DNA of 44,220 nucleotides from Rhodophyticola sp. (GTDB lineage: Bacteria; Pseudomonadota; Alphaproteobacteria; Rhodobacterales; Rhodobacteraceae), in assembly GCA_028279315.1 (NCBI GenBank), contig JANQNZ010000183.1:1-44220 (forward strand), written 5' to 3'. Position 1 is the first letter of the stretch; each line of letters starts with the position of its first letter. This document shows positions 16,762 through 24,397 of the stretch, in pieces. The position numbers and the translations under genes are program-made. The notes beneath the pieces were generated by a model. The model made no database searches, had not been told where the DNA came from, and saw nothing but the letters and a program-made list of their open reading frames with translations.

Positions 16762-17382
16762 ATGCCAAAGTACTGCCGTCCATCCGCCCCTGGCCTGCCG
16801 ATCTTCTTCACTGTCTGTCTTTCTGAGCGGGGTTCGACCGCCTTGATCGACCACCTCGATATTCTGCGAGAGGCCGTCTGCGTCACGATGCGGGACCGGC
16901 CATTCGAGATCTTGGCCTGGGTGGTTCTGCCCGACCACATGCACGCGGTGTGGCGGCTGCCAGTGGACGACCCGAATTACGCGCAGCGGTGGGGGCGGAT
17001 CAAGGCGCGGTTCAGCCGCGATGCGCGCCGCAAGGGGCTGGTCGCGCCCTGTGACACCGTGGGTGGGGACGGCGGGACAAGTCCCGCCCTACCGAGGCGG
17101 CACAGTTCTATGCGTAGGGCGGGACTTGTCCCGCCGCATGGGCCTCCCCGAAAGGGCGAAACCGGCATCTGGCAACGCCGATTCTGGGAGCATCATTGCC
17201 GCGACGCGCACGATGTGGCGATGCATGTAAACTACTGCCTCATGAACCCAGTGAAACATGGGCTTGTGGAGAAACCGACGGATTGGGCGGCCTCGTCCAT
17301 CCACCGGGGTATCCGGTTAGGGCGCTTGCCTGCGGGCTGGAGCGGTGAGCATCTAACGGGAAAGTTCGGAGAAGCCGCGTAG
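16762..17382 (+). CDS. REP-associated tyrosine transposase (RAYT) with internal REP pair
   Basis: A 206-residue Y1/HUH transposase of the TnpA_REP type. The His-x-His motif is in LPDHMHAVW (His59, His61), and the likely nucleophile is Tyr158 in NYCLMNPVKHG; GIWQRRFWEHH (135-145) is a strong family signature. Between KARFSRDARR and this signature, related proteins have a short linker; here the linker is enlarged by about 22 residues (104-125, GGTSPALPRRHSSMRRAGLV...), encoded by two REP units in inverted orientation. The frame stays open. The TAG stop lies inside a third REP unit. RAYTs are thought to mobilise REP sequences. Probably one domesticated chromosomal copy; activity after the insertion is unknown. 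Confidence 0.93.
   Translation: MPKYCRPSAPGLPIFFTVCLSERGSTALIDHLDILREAVCVTMRDRPFEILAWVVLPDHMHAVWRLPVDDPNYAQRWGRIKARFSRDARRKGLVAPCDTVGGDGGTSPALPRRHSSMRRAGLVPPHGPPRKGETGIWQRRFWEHHCRDAHDVAMHVNYCLMNPVKHGLVEKPTDWAASSIHRGIRLGRLPAGWSGEHLTGKFGEAA
17071..17135. repeat. Inverted pair of REP units (BIME) inside the RAYT gene
   Basis: REP unit 17071-17092 is the exact reverse complement of the 22-nt unit at 17114-17135 (gtagggcggga then cttgtcccgcc). They are separated by 21 bases. Each unit has a perfect ggcgggac-tt-gtcccgcc hairpin. The 65-bp element is translated in frame as part of the transposase. Confidence 0.92.
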
Positions 17383-17400
17383 GGCGGGACTTGTCCCGCC
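17379..17400 (+). repeat. REP unit overlapping the RAYT stop codon
   Basis: Identical to the 22-nt unit at 17114-17135. Its second to fourth bases form the TAG stop of the RAYT gene, so the C-terminus of the protein is defined by the repeat. Confidence 0.92.
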
Positions 17401-17454
17401 AGTCCTCCAGGGCGCGGTCCGGGACGTCGTGCATTCCGGTCCGTCGCCGCCACC

Positions 17455-19110
17455 TCACCTTACAAACTTCTTATACTTCACCCGCTTCGGCTCCAGCGCA
17501 TCCGGCCCCAGCCGCCGCTTCTTATCCTCTTCGTAATCCTCGAAATTCCCCTCAAACCACTCCACATGGGCCTCCCCCTCAAAGGCCAGGATATGTGTAC
17601 ACAACCGGTCCAGGAAAAACCGGTCGTGGCTGATGATCACCGCGCAGCCCGCGAAATTCTCCAGCGCGTCTTCCAACGCCCGCAGTGTCTCCACGTCCAA
17701 ATCATTGGTTGGCTCGTCGAGCAGCAGCACATTACCGCCAGATTTCAACAGCTTGGCCATATGCACCCGGTTCCGCTCCCCGCCTGAGAGCAGCCCCACC
17801 TTCTTCTGCTGATCGCCACCTTTGAAGTTAAAAGCGGAACAATAGGCACGGGAGTTCATTTGGGCATCGCCAAGCTCAATGATCTCTGCCCCGCCAGAGA
17901 TCTCCTCCCACACGGTCTTATCGCCTTCCAGCGCATCGCGGGACTGGTCGACATAAGACAGTTCAACCGTATCGCCGTAGTCCACCGCCCCATCATCGGG
18001 GCCTTCCAGGCCCGTCAGCATCCGGAAAAGGGTCGATTTGCCTGCGCCGTTTGGCCCGATCACACCCACAATCCCGCCGGGTGGGAGGGAGAAATCGAGC
18101 CCTTCGATCAACTGTTTGTCGCCGTAGTGCTTGGCAAGCCCCGTCACCTCGATCACCTTAGACCCAAGCCGCGGCCCGTTGGGGATCACGATCTGGGCGC
18201 GGCCGACCTTCTCGCGTTCAGATTGCCCGGCCAGTTCCTCATAGGCGTTGATCCGCGCCTTCTGCTTGGCCTGACGCGCTTTGGCGCCTGCGCGGATCCA
18301 CTCCAACTCGCGCTCCAGCGTCTTCTGGCGAGACTTATCCTCACGCGCCTCTTGCTCCAGCCGTTTGGCTTTCTGCTCCAGCCAGGCGGAGTAATTGCCC
18401 TCATACGGAATGCCCCGCCCGCGGTCCAATTCCAGGATCCAGCCGGTGATGTCGTCCAGGAAATACCGGTCATGGGTGACGATCAGGCAGGTGCCTTTGT
18501 AATCGATCAGATGCTGTTGCAGCCAGGCAATGGTCTCGGCGTCCAGATGGTTCGTCGGTTCATCCAAAAGCAGCATGTCGGGCGCTTCCAGCAGCAATTT
18601 GCACAGCGCCACGCGCCGCCGTTCGCCCCCGGACAGCGTCGCAACCTCGGCCTCATCGGGCGGACAGCGCAGCGCTTCCATCGCTACATCGATCTGGCTG
18701 TCGAGATCCCAAAGGTTGTTGGAGTCGATCTCATCCTGCAACTGCGCCATCTCATCGGCGGTCTCATCGGAATAGTTCATCGCCAGCTCATTGAACCGGT
18801 CGAGTTTGGCTTTCTTCTCGGCCACGCCCAGCATCACGTTGTCGCGGACGTTCAAGCTTTCGTCCAATTCCGGCTCTTGCGGCAGATAGCCAACTTTGGC
18901 GCCCTCGGCGGCCCAGGCCTCACCGGTGAAATCTTTGTCGATCCCGGCCATGATCCGCATCAGCGTGGACTTGCCTGCGCCGTTCACGCCCACAACCCCG
19001 ATCTTCACCCCAGGCAGGAAGCTCAACCGGATATTCTCAAAGCATTTCTTGCCGCCCGGATAGGTCTTGGAGACGCCATCCATGTGATAGACATATTGAT
19101 AGCTGGCCAT
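17455..19110 (-). CDS. ettA: Energy-dependent translational throttle protein
   Basis: A 551-residue ABC-F protein with two nucleotide-binding domains and no membrane part. Walker A motifs are GVNGAGKST (near residue 41) and GPNGAGKST (near 351); signature motifs are LSGGERRR and LSGGERNR; Walker B with LLLDEPTNHLD and LLLDEPTNDLD. The arm insertion in the first domain and the charged linker between domains (ARQAKQKARINAYEEL) are typical of EttA. It binds the ribosomal E site and gates the first peptide bond according to ATP/ADP level. Cytoplasmic; monocistronic. Confidence 0.95.
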   Translation of the reverse strand: MASYQYVYHMDGVSKTYPGGKKCFENIRLSFLPGVKIGVVGVNGAGKSTLMRIMAGIDKDFTGEAWAAEGAKVGYLPQEPELDESLNVRDNVMLGVAEKKAKLDRFNELAMNYSDETADEMAQLQDEIDSNNLWDLDSQIDVAMEALRCPPDEAEVATLSGGERRRVALCKLLLEAPDMLLLDEPTNHLDAETIAWLQQHLIDYKGTCLIVTHDRYFLDDITGWILELDRGRGIPYEGNYSAWLEQKAKRLEQEAREDKSRQKTLERELEWIRAGAKARQAKQKARINAYEELAGQSEREKVGRAQIVIPNGPRLGSKVIEVTGLAKHYGDKQLIEGLDFSLPPGGIVGVIGPNGAGKSTLFRMLTGLEGPDDGAVDYGDTVELSYVDQSRDALEGDKTVWEEISGGAEIIELGDAQMNSRAYCSAFNFKGGDQQKKVGLLSGGERNRVHMAKLLKSGGNVLLLDEPTNDLDVETLRALEDALENFAGCAVIISHDRFFLDRLCTHILAFEGEAHVEWFEGNFEDYEEDKKRRLGPDALEPKRVKYKKFVR

Positions 19111-19315
19111 GTCGCGCCCTTTGGTTCGGGAAAGGATTGGTTTCGACGTTCTTTACGCAAGCGCGCGACCAGGGGCAATCGGCGGATCGCGGGGGCATTT
19201 CGGCAACGGGTATCCGCCGTCGGGTGACCCTTCCTGTCATCAGCTGTTGCCACCTAGGGCCTGGGCGTTTATGCCAGCGCCACCAACCACCCATGCGAAT
19301 CCAAAGGAGTGCCGC

Positions 19316-19369
19316 ATGACACCGATCTACACTCAAAGCCTTATTGGCGCCCGTGGGGTGCACCGCTGA
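19316..19369 (+). CDS. 17-aa leader-type ORF
   Basis: ATG 19316 follows AAAGGAG (19304-19310) at an ideal distance. The product is MTPIYTQSLIGARGVHR. It ends 32 bases before a perfect intrinsic terminator, which in turn lies before the small gene at 19480. The arrangement resembles a leader peptide with attenuator, although no single amino acid is enriched. It could also be a short independent mRNA. Nothing else is evident in 19111-19315, which must hold the divergent ettA promoter. Confidence 0.45.
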   Translation: MTPIYTQSLIGARGVHR

Positions 19370-19401
19370 CGCGCGGCTATTGAGCAGAGATCACCTGTTC
19401 G

Positions 19402-19427
19402 AAGGCCGCCTCATGCGCGGCCTTTTT
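19402..19427 (+). terminator. Intrinsic terminator between the 17-aa ORF and the DUF1127-like gene
   Basis: aaggccgc (19402-19409) pairs with gcggcctt (19417-19424) around a 7-base loop and runs into ttttt (19423-19427). The segment gccgcctcatg (19405-19415) is also perfectly complementary to catgaggcggc (19444-19454), so a competing structure can form once transcription passes the T-tract. Confidence 0.8.
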
Positions 19428-19479
19428 CATGTCCAGCTCCGTTCATGAGGCGGCTTTCCATCTGAAAATGGAGAGCGAT

Positions 19480-19689
19480 ATGCCAGAGAAAATCACCAAT
19501 TCCTTAACCGTGACCTTGGCGGCGCGTTTGGCGCGCTACCTGCGTCCGCGGCCCGAAAAGCCGGTGCGGGAGCACGTCCCCCATGTGGATGTGCCCGAGT
19601 ATCTGCGCAGCGATATCGGGCTGACGCCCCAGGTCAGGCGGCGCACGGTCGATCCGCCCAAGATCGACCCTTACAAACTGTTGCTGTAG
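19480..19689 (+). CDS. Small DUF1127-like protein (69 aa)
   Basis: Start 19480 has GGAG six bases upstream. The product is basic in the middle (LAARLARYLRPRPEKPVREH) and contains VDVPEYLRSDIGLTPQV, which resembles the LLRDIGLTR core of DUF1127 (YjiS-like) proteins. In Rhodobacter such small proteins are linked to stress responses and RNA regulation. The match is partial, so the family call is tentative. It probably depends on read-through of the terminator just upstream. Confidence 0.6.
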   Translation: MPEKITNSLTVTLAARLARYLRPRPEKPVREHVPHVDVPEYLRSDIGLTPQVRRRTVDPPKIDPYKLLL

Positions 19690-19703
19690 GGGGATGCGCC
19701 AAA

Positions 19704-19733
19704 GGTGGGGTTGGTCAAAGGGCCGGCCCCACC
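19704..19733 (+). terminator. Hairpin between the DUF1127-like and GGDEF-EAL genes
   Basis: ggtgggg (19704-19710) pairs with ccccacc (19727-19733), and the intervening ttggtc/ggccgg can extend it with G-U pairs to a 13-bp helix in plus-strand RNA. It lies between convergent genes and lacks a T-run. Confidence 0.55.
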
Positions 19734-19751
19734 CGACACCCGCGCACAGTG

Positions 19752-21707
19752 CTAGGCGCTCCGCCGCAAAGTGTCGCCCTCAGACGGGATTGTGATCGGA
19801 TCCCCGCGTTCGATCATCTCGATCAGCGCCGCCCGGTCCATGGGGCGCGCAATGCCGAACCCTTGCAGCCGGTAACATCCATGGAGCGTCAGGAACTCCG
19901 CCTGCTCAGCGGTCTCGATCCCTTCCGCCAAAGATTGGATGCCCAGATCGTCGCAAAGCGACAGGATCGCCGTGACGATGATCCGGGCGCTGCTGTCATG
20001 AACCACATTGGCCACCAGGCTCCGGTCAAGCTTGATCCCGGTGATGTCGAGCTGTCCCAGATGCGCCAAACCGGCATAGCCGACGCCAAAATCATCCAGA
20101 TAGACCGGGTGGCCGCGCTGCCGCAATTCGCTGATCCGTGCGGCGGCGACGCTGTCGGTGGTGTAGGCGCCGAAGAAGGTGGTCTCTAACACCTCCGCCA
20201 CCAGCTTGTCGGGTCGAAGCGCGCTGTCTCTGGCTTCCTGTTCGAGACGTTGGATGAAATCGGGATGGGCCAGCGCCTCGGACGAGGTGTTGAAGGCCCC
20301 GCGAATTCGGTGCCCCCGGTCACAGAGTTCCGCCGCAAGGGACGCGGTGGCTCGGATCGCCGCGAAATCCACATCGGCCATGCGATTGAGCCGCGCGGCG
20401 AAGCCCAGGAACCGGTCGGGCGGCAGGACAGTCCCATCGGCCCGGTGCCAGCGCGCCAAAGTCTCGAAAGAGCGGATTTGCCCGGTCCGCGCGTCCAACA
20501 CCGGCTGATAGGCGAAGCTGAGCTGATCGGCGTCGAGCGCGGCAACAAACTCCTCCATCAGCGCTTTTTCCGTCATCTGTCTGGCGTGGAGGTCCGCATC
20601 ATATCGGGCGATGCCAGGCGCGCCGGGGGTCTTGGCCTCATAAAGCGCGAAATCGGCAGAGCGGATCAGGTCTTCGGCGGTCTGCACGCTTTCATCATTC
20701 AGCGCGATGCCGATCGAGGCGTCGCAGGTCAGCATCGTATCCTGCCATTCAACCGGCTGCCGTATCTCATCAAGAACCGCGTCGGCGATAAATTGCAGGG
20801 TCTTGAAGTCGGTCACGCCCGGGCAGGCCATGACAAATTCGTCGCCACCCATCCGGCAAGAGAGATCGCCGTCACGACTGACGGAGCGGATCGCATCAGC
20901 CACATGGCGCAAAAGCGCGTCCCCGGCGGCATGGCCCTGGCTGTCATTGACCGCTTTGAAGTGATTGAGATCAACATAGAGAAGGCCAACGCTCCGCGCG
21001 ACGGGATCGTCCTGCCGCAGAACCGCATCGGTTGCGGTCAAGAACGCACTTCGGTTGGCAAGCCCGGTCAGCGCGTCATGATGGGCCGTGCGGTCAAGGT
21101 CGGCGCGGGTGCGCTCCAACTCCAACTCGCGCATCACTTGTTGCGTGACATCGCGCGAGACCAGGATGACCCGCTGGACGCCGGGGCGTGGCTCCACCAC
21201 CGCCTGGCTGAATTCATGCCAAAACCGCTCCCCATTTTTGCGGATATTGGGATGGCGGTGCAGTTCCTTAAAGGTGATATCGTCGGGGTCGAAGGTGAAG
21301 GCCTGCACCTCTTCGGCGCTTGGCTTGATCTCTGGCGGAAAGCAGAATTCCTGCGGTTTGCGCCCGATGATCTCGTCCAGGTCCCAGCCCATGATCCGGC
21401 AATAGGCGGGGTTGGCCCAGATGATATGGGCCTCCATGTCCTGATAGACGAGACCGTCATTGGCGTTCTCGGCGACGGCGCGCAGGATGGCCTCTTGCTC
21501 GGTCGCGTTTTCGAGGGCGCGCCGCGCTTGATCCAGCGCCGCGTGGTCGCGCGCGTTGCTCCGGCGTTTGACCGTGGTGAAGAGCAGGATCAGGACCAGC
21601 AGAAGGCCAAAGAGAAGCTCAAGCTCCAGCCAGGATGCGCTCGACAAGAATTCCGTCGCCCTCTGGCCCGGCAAAATACCAGAAAATACAACACCTTGCC
21701 CTATCAT
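19752..21707 (-). CDS. Membrane PAS-GGDEF-EAL cyclic-di-GMP enzyme
   Basis: A 651-residue protein. One transmembrane helix (ELELLFGLLLVLILLFTTV, near 28-46) is followed by a PAS domain (about 75-190), a GGDEF domain (about 205-365) with an intact RMGGDEF active site, and an EAL domain (about 385-635). In the EAL domain the name motif reads ETL, but the catalytic Glu is kept, as are EVLETTF, DDFGVGYAGL, IKLDRSL and AEGIETAEQ. It may therefore both make and degrade cyclic di-GMP, controlling motility and attachment. The PAS domain presumably senses a ligand or redox state. Convergent with the small gene, divergent from nadD. Confidence 0.93.
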   Translation of the reverse strand: MIGQGVVFSGILPGQRATEFLSSASWLELELLFGLLLVLILLFTTVKRRSNARDHAALDQARRALENATEQEAILRAVAENANDGLVYQDMEAHIIWANPAYCRIMGWDLDEIIGRKPQEFCFPPEIKPSAEEVQAFTFDPDDITFKELHRHPNIRKNGERFWHEFSQAVVEPRPGVQRVILVSRDVTQQVMRELELERTRADLDRTAHHDALTGLANRSAFLTATDAVLRQDDPVARSVGLLYVDLNHFKAVNDSQGHAAGDALLRHVADAIRSVSRDGDLSCRMGGDEFVMACPGVTDFKTLQFIADAVLDEIRQPVEWQDTMLTCDASIGIALNDESVQTAEDLIRSADFALYEAKTPGAPGIARYDADLHARQMTEKALMEEFVAALDADQLSFAYQPVLDARTGQIRSFETLARWHRADGTVLPPDRFLGFAARLNRMADVDFAAIRATASLAAELCDRGHRIRGAFNTSSEALAHPDFIQRLEQEARDSALRPDKLVAEVLETTFFGAYTTDSVAAARISELRQRGHPVYLDDFGVGYAGLAHLGQLDITGIKLDRSLVANVVHDSSARIIVTAILSLCDDLGIQSLAEGIETAEQAEFLTLHGCYRLQGFGIARPMDRAALIEMIERGDPITIPSEGDTLRRSA

Positions 21708-21912
21708 CGCGTCCCAACACCGCCCAAAACCATGGTCTGCAGACGCTAGAGGGGCCGGGCCAAGGGCAGGTTAACCCCCTGGTCAGACGCCGCGGATATC
21801 TGTCGCCGATTTGCTTCAAATGCGGCGCTATGCGGCAGATGATGGGTGGCGAGCGGTGGATTGACAGTTCTGGGCCCGCACCCCATCAAAGCCTGCGCAT
21901 CCATGAGGGCCC

Positions 21913-22515
21913 ATGCGATACCAGTTGCCTTATGCTGCTCCGGGCCAGACAATCGGCCTCTTTGGGGGGTCATTTGATCCGCCCCATGCTGGCCATCTGC
22001 ATGTCACCCGAGAGGCGCTGAAACGGTTCCAACTGGACCGGATTTGGTGGCTTGTGTCGCCAGGCAATCCCCTGAAGGCGGATGGGCCTGCTGAGTTGTC
22101 GCGGCGCATGGCGGCGGCGCGCGCCCTGGTGCGGCATCCGCAAGTTGAGGTCAGCGATCTCGAGGCTCAACTTGGGACGCGCTATACCGGTGAGACGCTG
22201 GAACGGCTCTTTGCACTTTACCCCGGCGTCCGCTTTGTCTGGCTGATGGGGGCCGATAATCTGGCGCAGTTCCACCAATGGCAGCGCTGGGATTGGATCA
22301 TGCGGAATGTGCCCATGGGCGTACTCGCCCGCCCCGGACAGCGGATTTCCGCGCGCACCTCGAAAGCTGCACAGGTCTTTCGCGCGTTCAAACTGCCCGC
22401 GGCGGCGGCGGGGCGCTTGGCTGTCTCTGATCCGCCTGCCTGGTGTTTTCTGAATGTCCCGATGGTTGATATCTCATCGAGCGAGATCCGCGCGAAAGGG
22501 GATTGGACGCGGTAG
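21913..22515 (+). CDS. nadD: Nicotinate-nucleotide adenylyltransferase
   Basis: A 200-residue nucleotidyltransferase that makes nicotinate adenine dinucleotide from nicotinate mononucleotide and ATP in NAD synthesis. [17 protein letters not shown] (19-35) is the HxGH-containing N-terminal motif, and [12 protein letters not shown] near the end is the ISSTxIR-type motif. [14 protein letters not shown] is also diagnostic. The 205-bp gap upstream is shared with the divergent GGDEF-EAL gene. A dispersed repeat begins 44 bp after its stop. Confidence 0.95.
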   Translation: MRYQLPYAAPGQTIGLFGGSFDPPHAGHLHVTREALKRFQLDRIWWLVSPGNPLKADGPAELSRRMAAARALVRHPQVEVSDLEAQLGTRYTGETLERLFALYPGVRFVWLMGADNLAQFHQWQRWDWIMRNVPMGVLARPGQRISARTSKAAQVFRAFKLPAAAAGRLAVSDPPAWCFLNVPMVDISSSEIRAKGDWTR

Positions 22516-22558
22516 GCCGGACTAGGTGCATTTGAGATCGGGACGCTAGCCCGACCCC

Positions 22559-22788
22559 AAGCGCAACATGGAGCCGGGCATCGACAGGCCGAGGGCTGGC
22601 GATCCTCGGCCTGATCGGATGCGCTTTATGGCAGCCAAACCCCTCCTCGCTCCGATTTCTGCACCAGGCCTCAACCAATCGCCAGACCGCCGGGGCGGCC
22701 CCTCTCGGCAGGTTTTCTTCGAAAACCGCCTGCCGGCAACGTGTCGATGCCCGGCGCCTTCGGCGCGTTATTCGGGCAGGGGACGTAG
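22559..22788 (-). repeat. Dispersed ~200-bp repeat, copy 1, with nested palindrome
   Basis: The reverse complement of this stretch aligns along most of its length with 34071-34259. Shared blocks include ctgcccgaata, gcgccgaaggcgccgggcat, gatcggagcgagg-like sequence, ataaagcgc and gatgcccggc. Copy 1 has about 40 extra bases, most of which form a hairpin (22706-22735: cggcaggttttc, then gaaaaccgcctgccg). It fills most of the gap between nadD and the peptidase gene. Open frames across it are not conserved between the copies. Confidence 0.8.
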
Positions 22789-22900
22789 AAAGCTGGGTGT
22801 TCGGTGGCGCTTGGCGCCTGATGAGTTTTTCGTGACCCCGGAAAGACTTGAGCCGCGCCGGGCACTGAGGTTTAGTTGCTTGGCACAACAGGGTGTTTTG

Positions 22901-24397
22901 ATGGTTTCCAGGCGCGTTTTCTTAGGCGGAGCACTGGCCGGATTGGCGCAGCCGGGCTGGGCCATGCCACCGGAGGTGTCGCTGCGGCCCCTGGTCCGGC
23001 CCGCAGGTCTGGGCGCGCGCGCCTTCCCCTCCGGCGCCGATCTAGTTGCTGAGGCCGCACTTGGGGGCCGCGTCACCTATGCTGTGGCCGATGCGCGGAC
23101 CGGTCAGATGTTGGAGGTCGAAAGCCCGCTTCTGGGCCTACCGCCCGCCAGTGTCGCCAAAGCGATCACCTGCGCCTATGGGCTTGACCGGCTTGGACCG
23201 GGCTATCGGTTCCGGACGCAAGTGGTCTCGGACGGTGTGCTGCAAAACGGGCGGCTTGACGGCGACCTGTGGCTTGTGGGCGGCGGCGATCCGCTGTTTG
23301 GCACCGATCAACTCAGCCGCCTGGCCATCGATCTGCGGGAGCGGGGCATCCGTGAGGTCACCGGCCGTCTGATGCTCGCCACCGGCGCGCTGCCCTATAT
23401 CCGAGAGATCGACCCCGACCAGCCGCCCCATGTCGGCTATAACCCCTCGGTTTCCGGCCTCAATCTCAACTTCAACCGGGTGCATTTCGAATGGGTCCGC
23501 GAAAGCGGCGACTTCACGGTGCGGATGGATGCCCGGTCCGAAACGTTACGCCCACCGGTCCAGCGGATGCGGATGCGGATCGCTGATCGGGAGGGGCCGG
23601 TTTACACCTATGAGGAACGCGACGGGCGCGAAAACTGGACCGTGGCGCGCGGCGCGCTTGGCAATGGCGGCAGCCGGTGGTTGCCGGTCCGCCAGCCGCA
23701 TCTTTATGCGGGGGAGGTGTTTCAGGTTCTGGCCCGGTCGAACGGGATTGTGCTGGAGGGCCCCGGCGTGGGCCAAACCGCGCCTGCCGCAGCGACCGTC
23801 TATGCCGAGCATGTCAGTGAACCCTTGGAAGACATCCTGCGCGGCATGATGCGCTGGTCGACAAACATCACCGCCGAAGCCGTAGGGTTGACGGCCAGCA
23901 AGGCGGGCGGTTCCGTGCCTCGAACCCTCGCGGCCTCGGCAGGTGACATGAACACCTGGATGCGCCCGCGGCTCGGCGCGCGCCGCGCGGCCTTTGTCGA
24001 TCATTCCGGATTGGGAGAGGAAAGCCGTGTCTCTGCCCAGGATATGGTGCGCGCGCTTGTGTCCGCGGGCGCCGATGGTGCGCTCCGTCGCTTGATGCGG
24101 ACAATCCCCATGCGGAATGAAGACGGGGGCATTGTTCCCGATCACCCGATTGAGATCGTGGCAAAGACCGGCACGCTCAATTTCGTAAGCTCCCTGGCAG
24201 GCTATGCCCGCGCGCCCTCAGGTCGCGACTTGGCCTTTGCGATCTTCTGCGCCGATCTCGACCGCCGCGCGGGGCTCGCCGACCCGCAGATGGAGCGCCC
24301 CAATGGCGGGCGCAGCTATGCGCGCCGTGCCCGTCGTTTGCAGCAAGCGCTGGTGGAGCGGTGGGCTGGCGTCTATGGGGCGGATCAGGCGGGATAA
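22901..24397 (+). CDS. dacB: D-alanyl-D-alanine carboxypeptidase/endopeptidase (PBP4 type)
   Basis: A 498-residue serine peptidase of the S13 family that trims or cleaves peptidoglycan cross-links in the periplasm. The N-terminus MVSRRVFLGGALAGLAQPGWA is a signal with paired arginines. Active-site motifs are SVAK (Ser84, Lys87), STN in WSTNITAE and KTG in VAKTGTLN. The start at 22901 gives a proper signal peptide; the longer frame runs back through the repeat. Its end overlaps the convergent amine oxidase gene by 13 bp. Confidence 0.92.
   Translation: MVSRRVFLGGALAGLAQPGWAMPPEVSLRPLVRPAGLGARAFPSGADLVAEAALGGRVTYAVADARTGQMLEVESPLLGLPPASVAKAITCAYGLDRLGPGYRFRTQVVSDGVLQNGRLDGDLWLVGGGDPLFGTDQLSRLAIDLRERGIREVTGRLMLATGALPYIREIDPDQPPHVGYNPSVSGLNLNFNRVHFEWVRESGDFTVRMDARSETLRPPVQRMRMRIADREGPVYTYEERDGRENWTVARGALGNGGSRWLPVRQPHLYAGEVFQVLARSNGIVLEGPGVGQTAPAAATVYAEHVSEPLEDILRGMMRWSTNITAEAVGLTASKAGGSVPRTLAASAGDMNTWMRPRLGARRAAFVDHSGLGEESRVSAQDMVRALVSAGADGALRRLMRTIPMRNEDGGIVPDHPIEIVAKTGTLNFVSSLAGYARAPSGRDLAFAIFCADLDRRAGLADPQMERPNGGRSYARRARRLQQALVERWAGVYGADQAG

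Noticed and set aside
17860..19227. 455-codon open frame opposite ettA
   Set aside because: Frame opposite a strongly conserved ABC-F gene; long antisense frames are expected at this GC content.
20250..21749. 499-codon open frame opposite the GGDEF-EAL gene
   Set aside because: The minus strand carries intact PAS, GGDEF and EAL motifs; the plus frame has no domain features.
21860..21890. TTGACA at 21860 as a promoter of nadD
   Set aside because: The -35 match is perfect but no acceptable -10 lies at the right distance.
22568..22900. Extended N-terminus for the PBP4-type peptidase
   Set aside because: The extra codons lie within the dispersed repeat; starting at 22901 gives a proper signal peptide.
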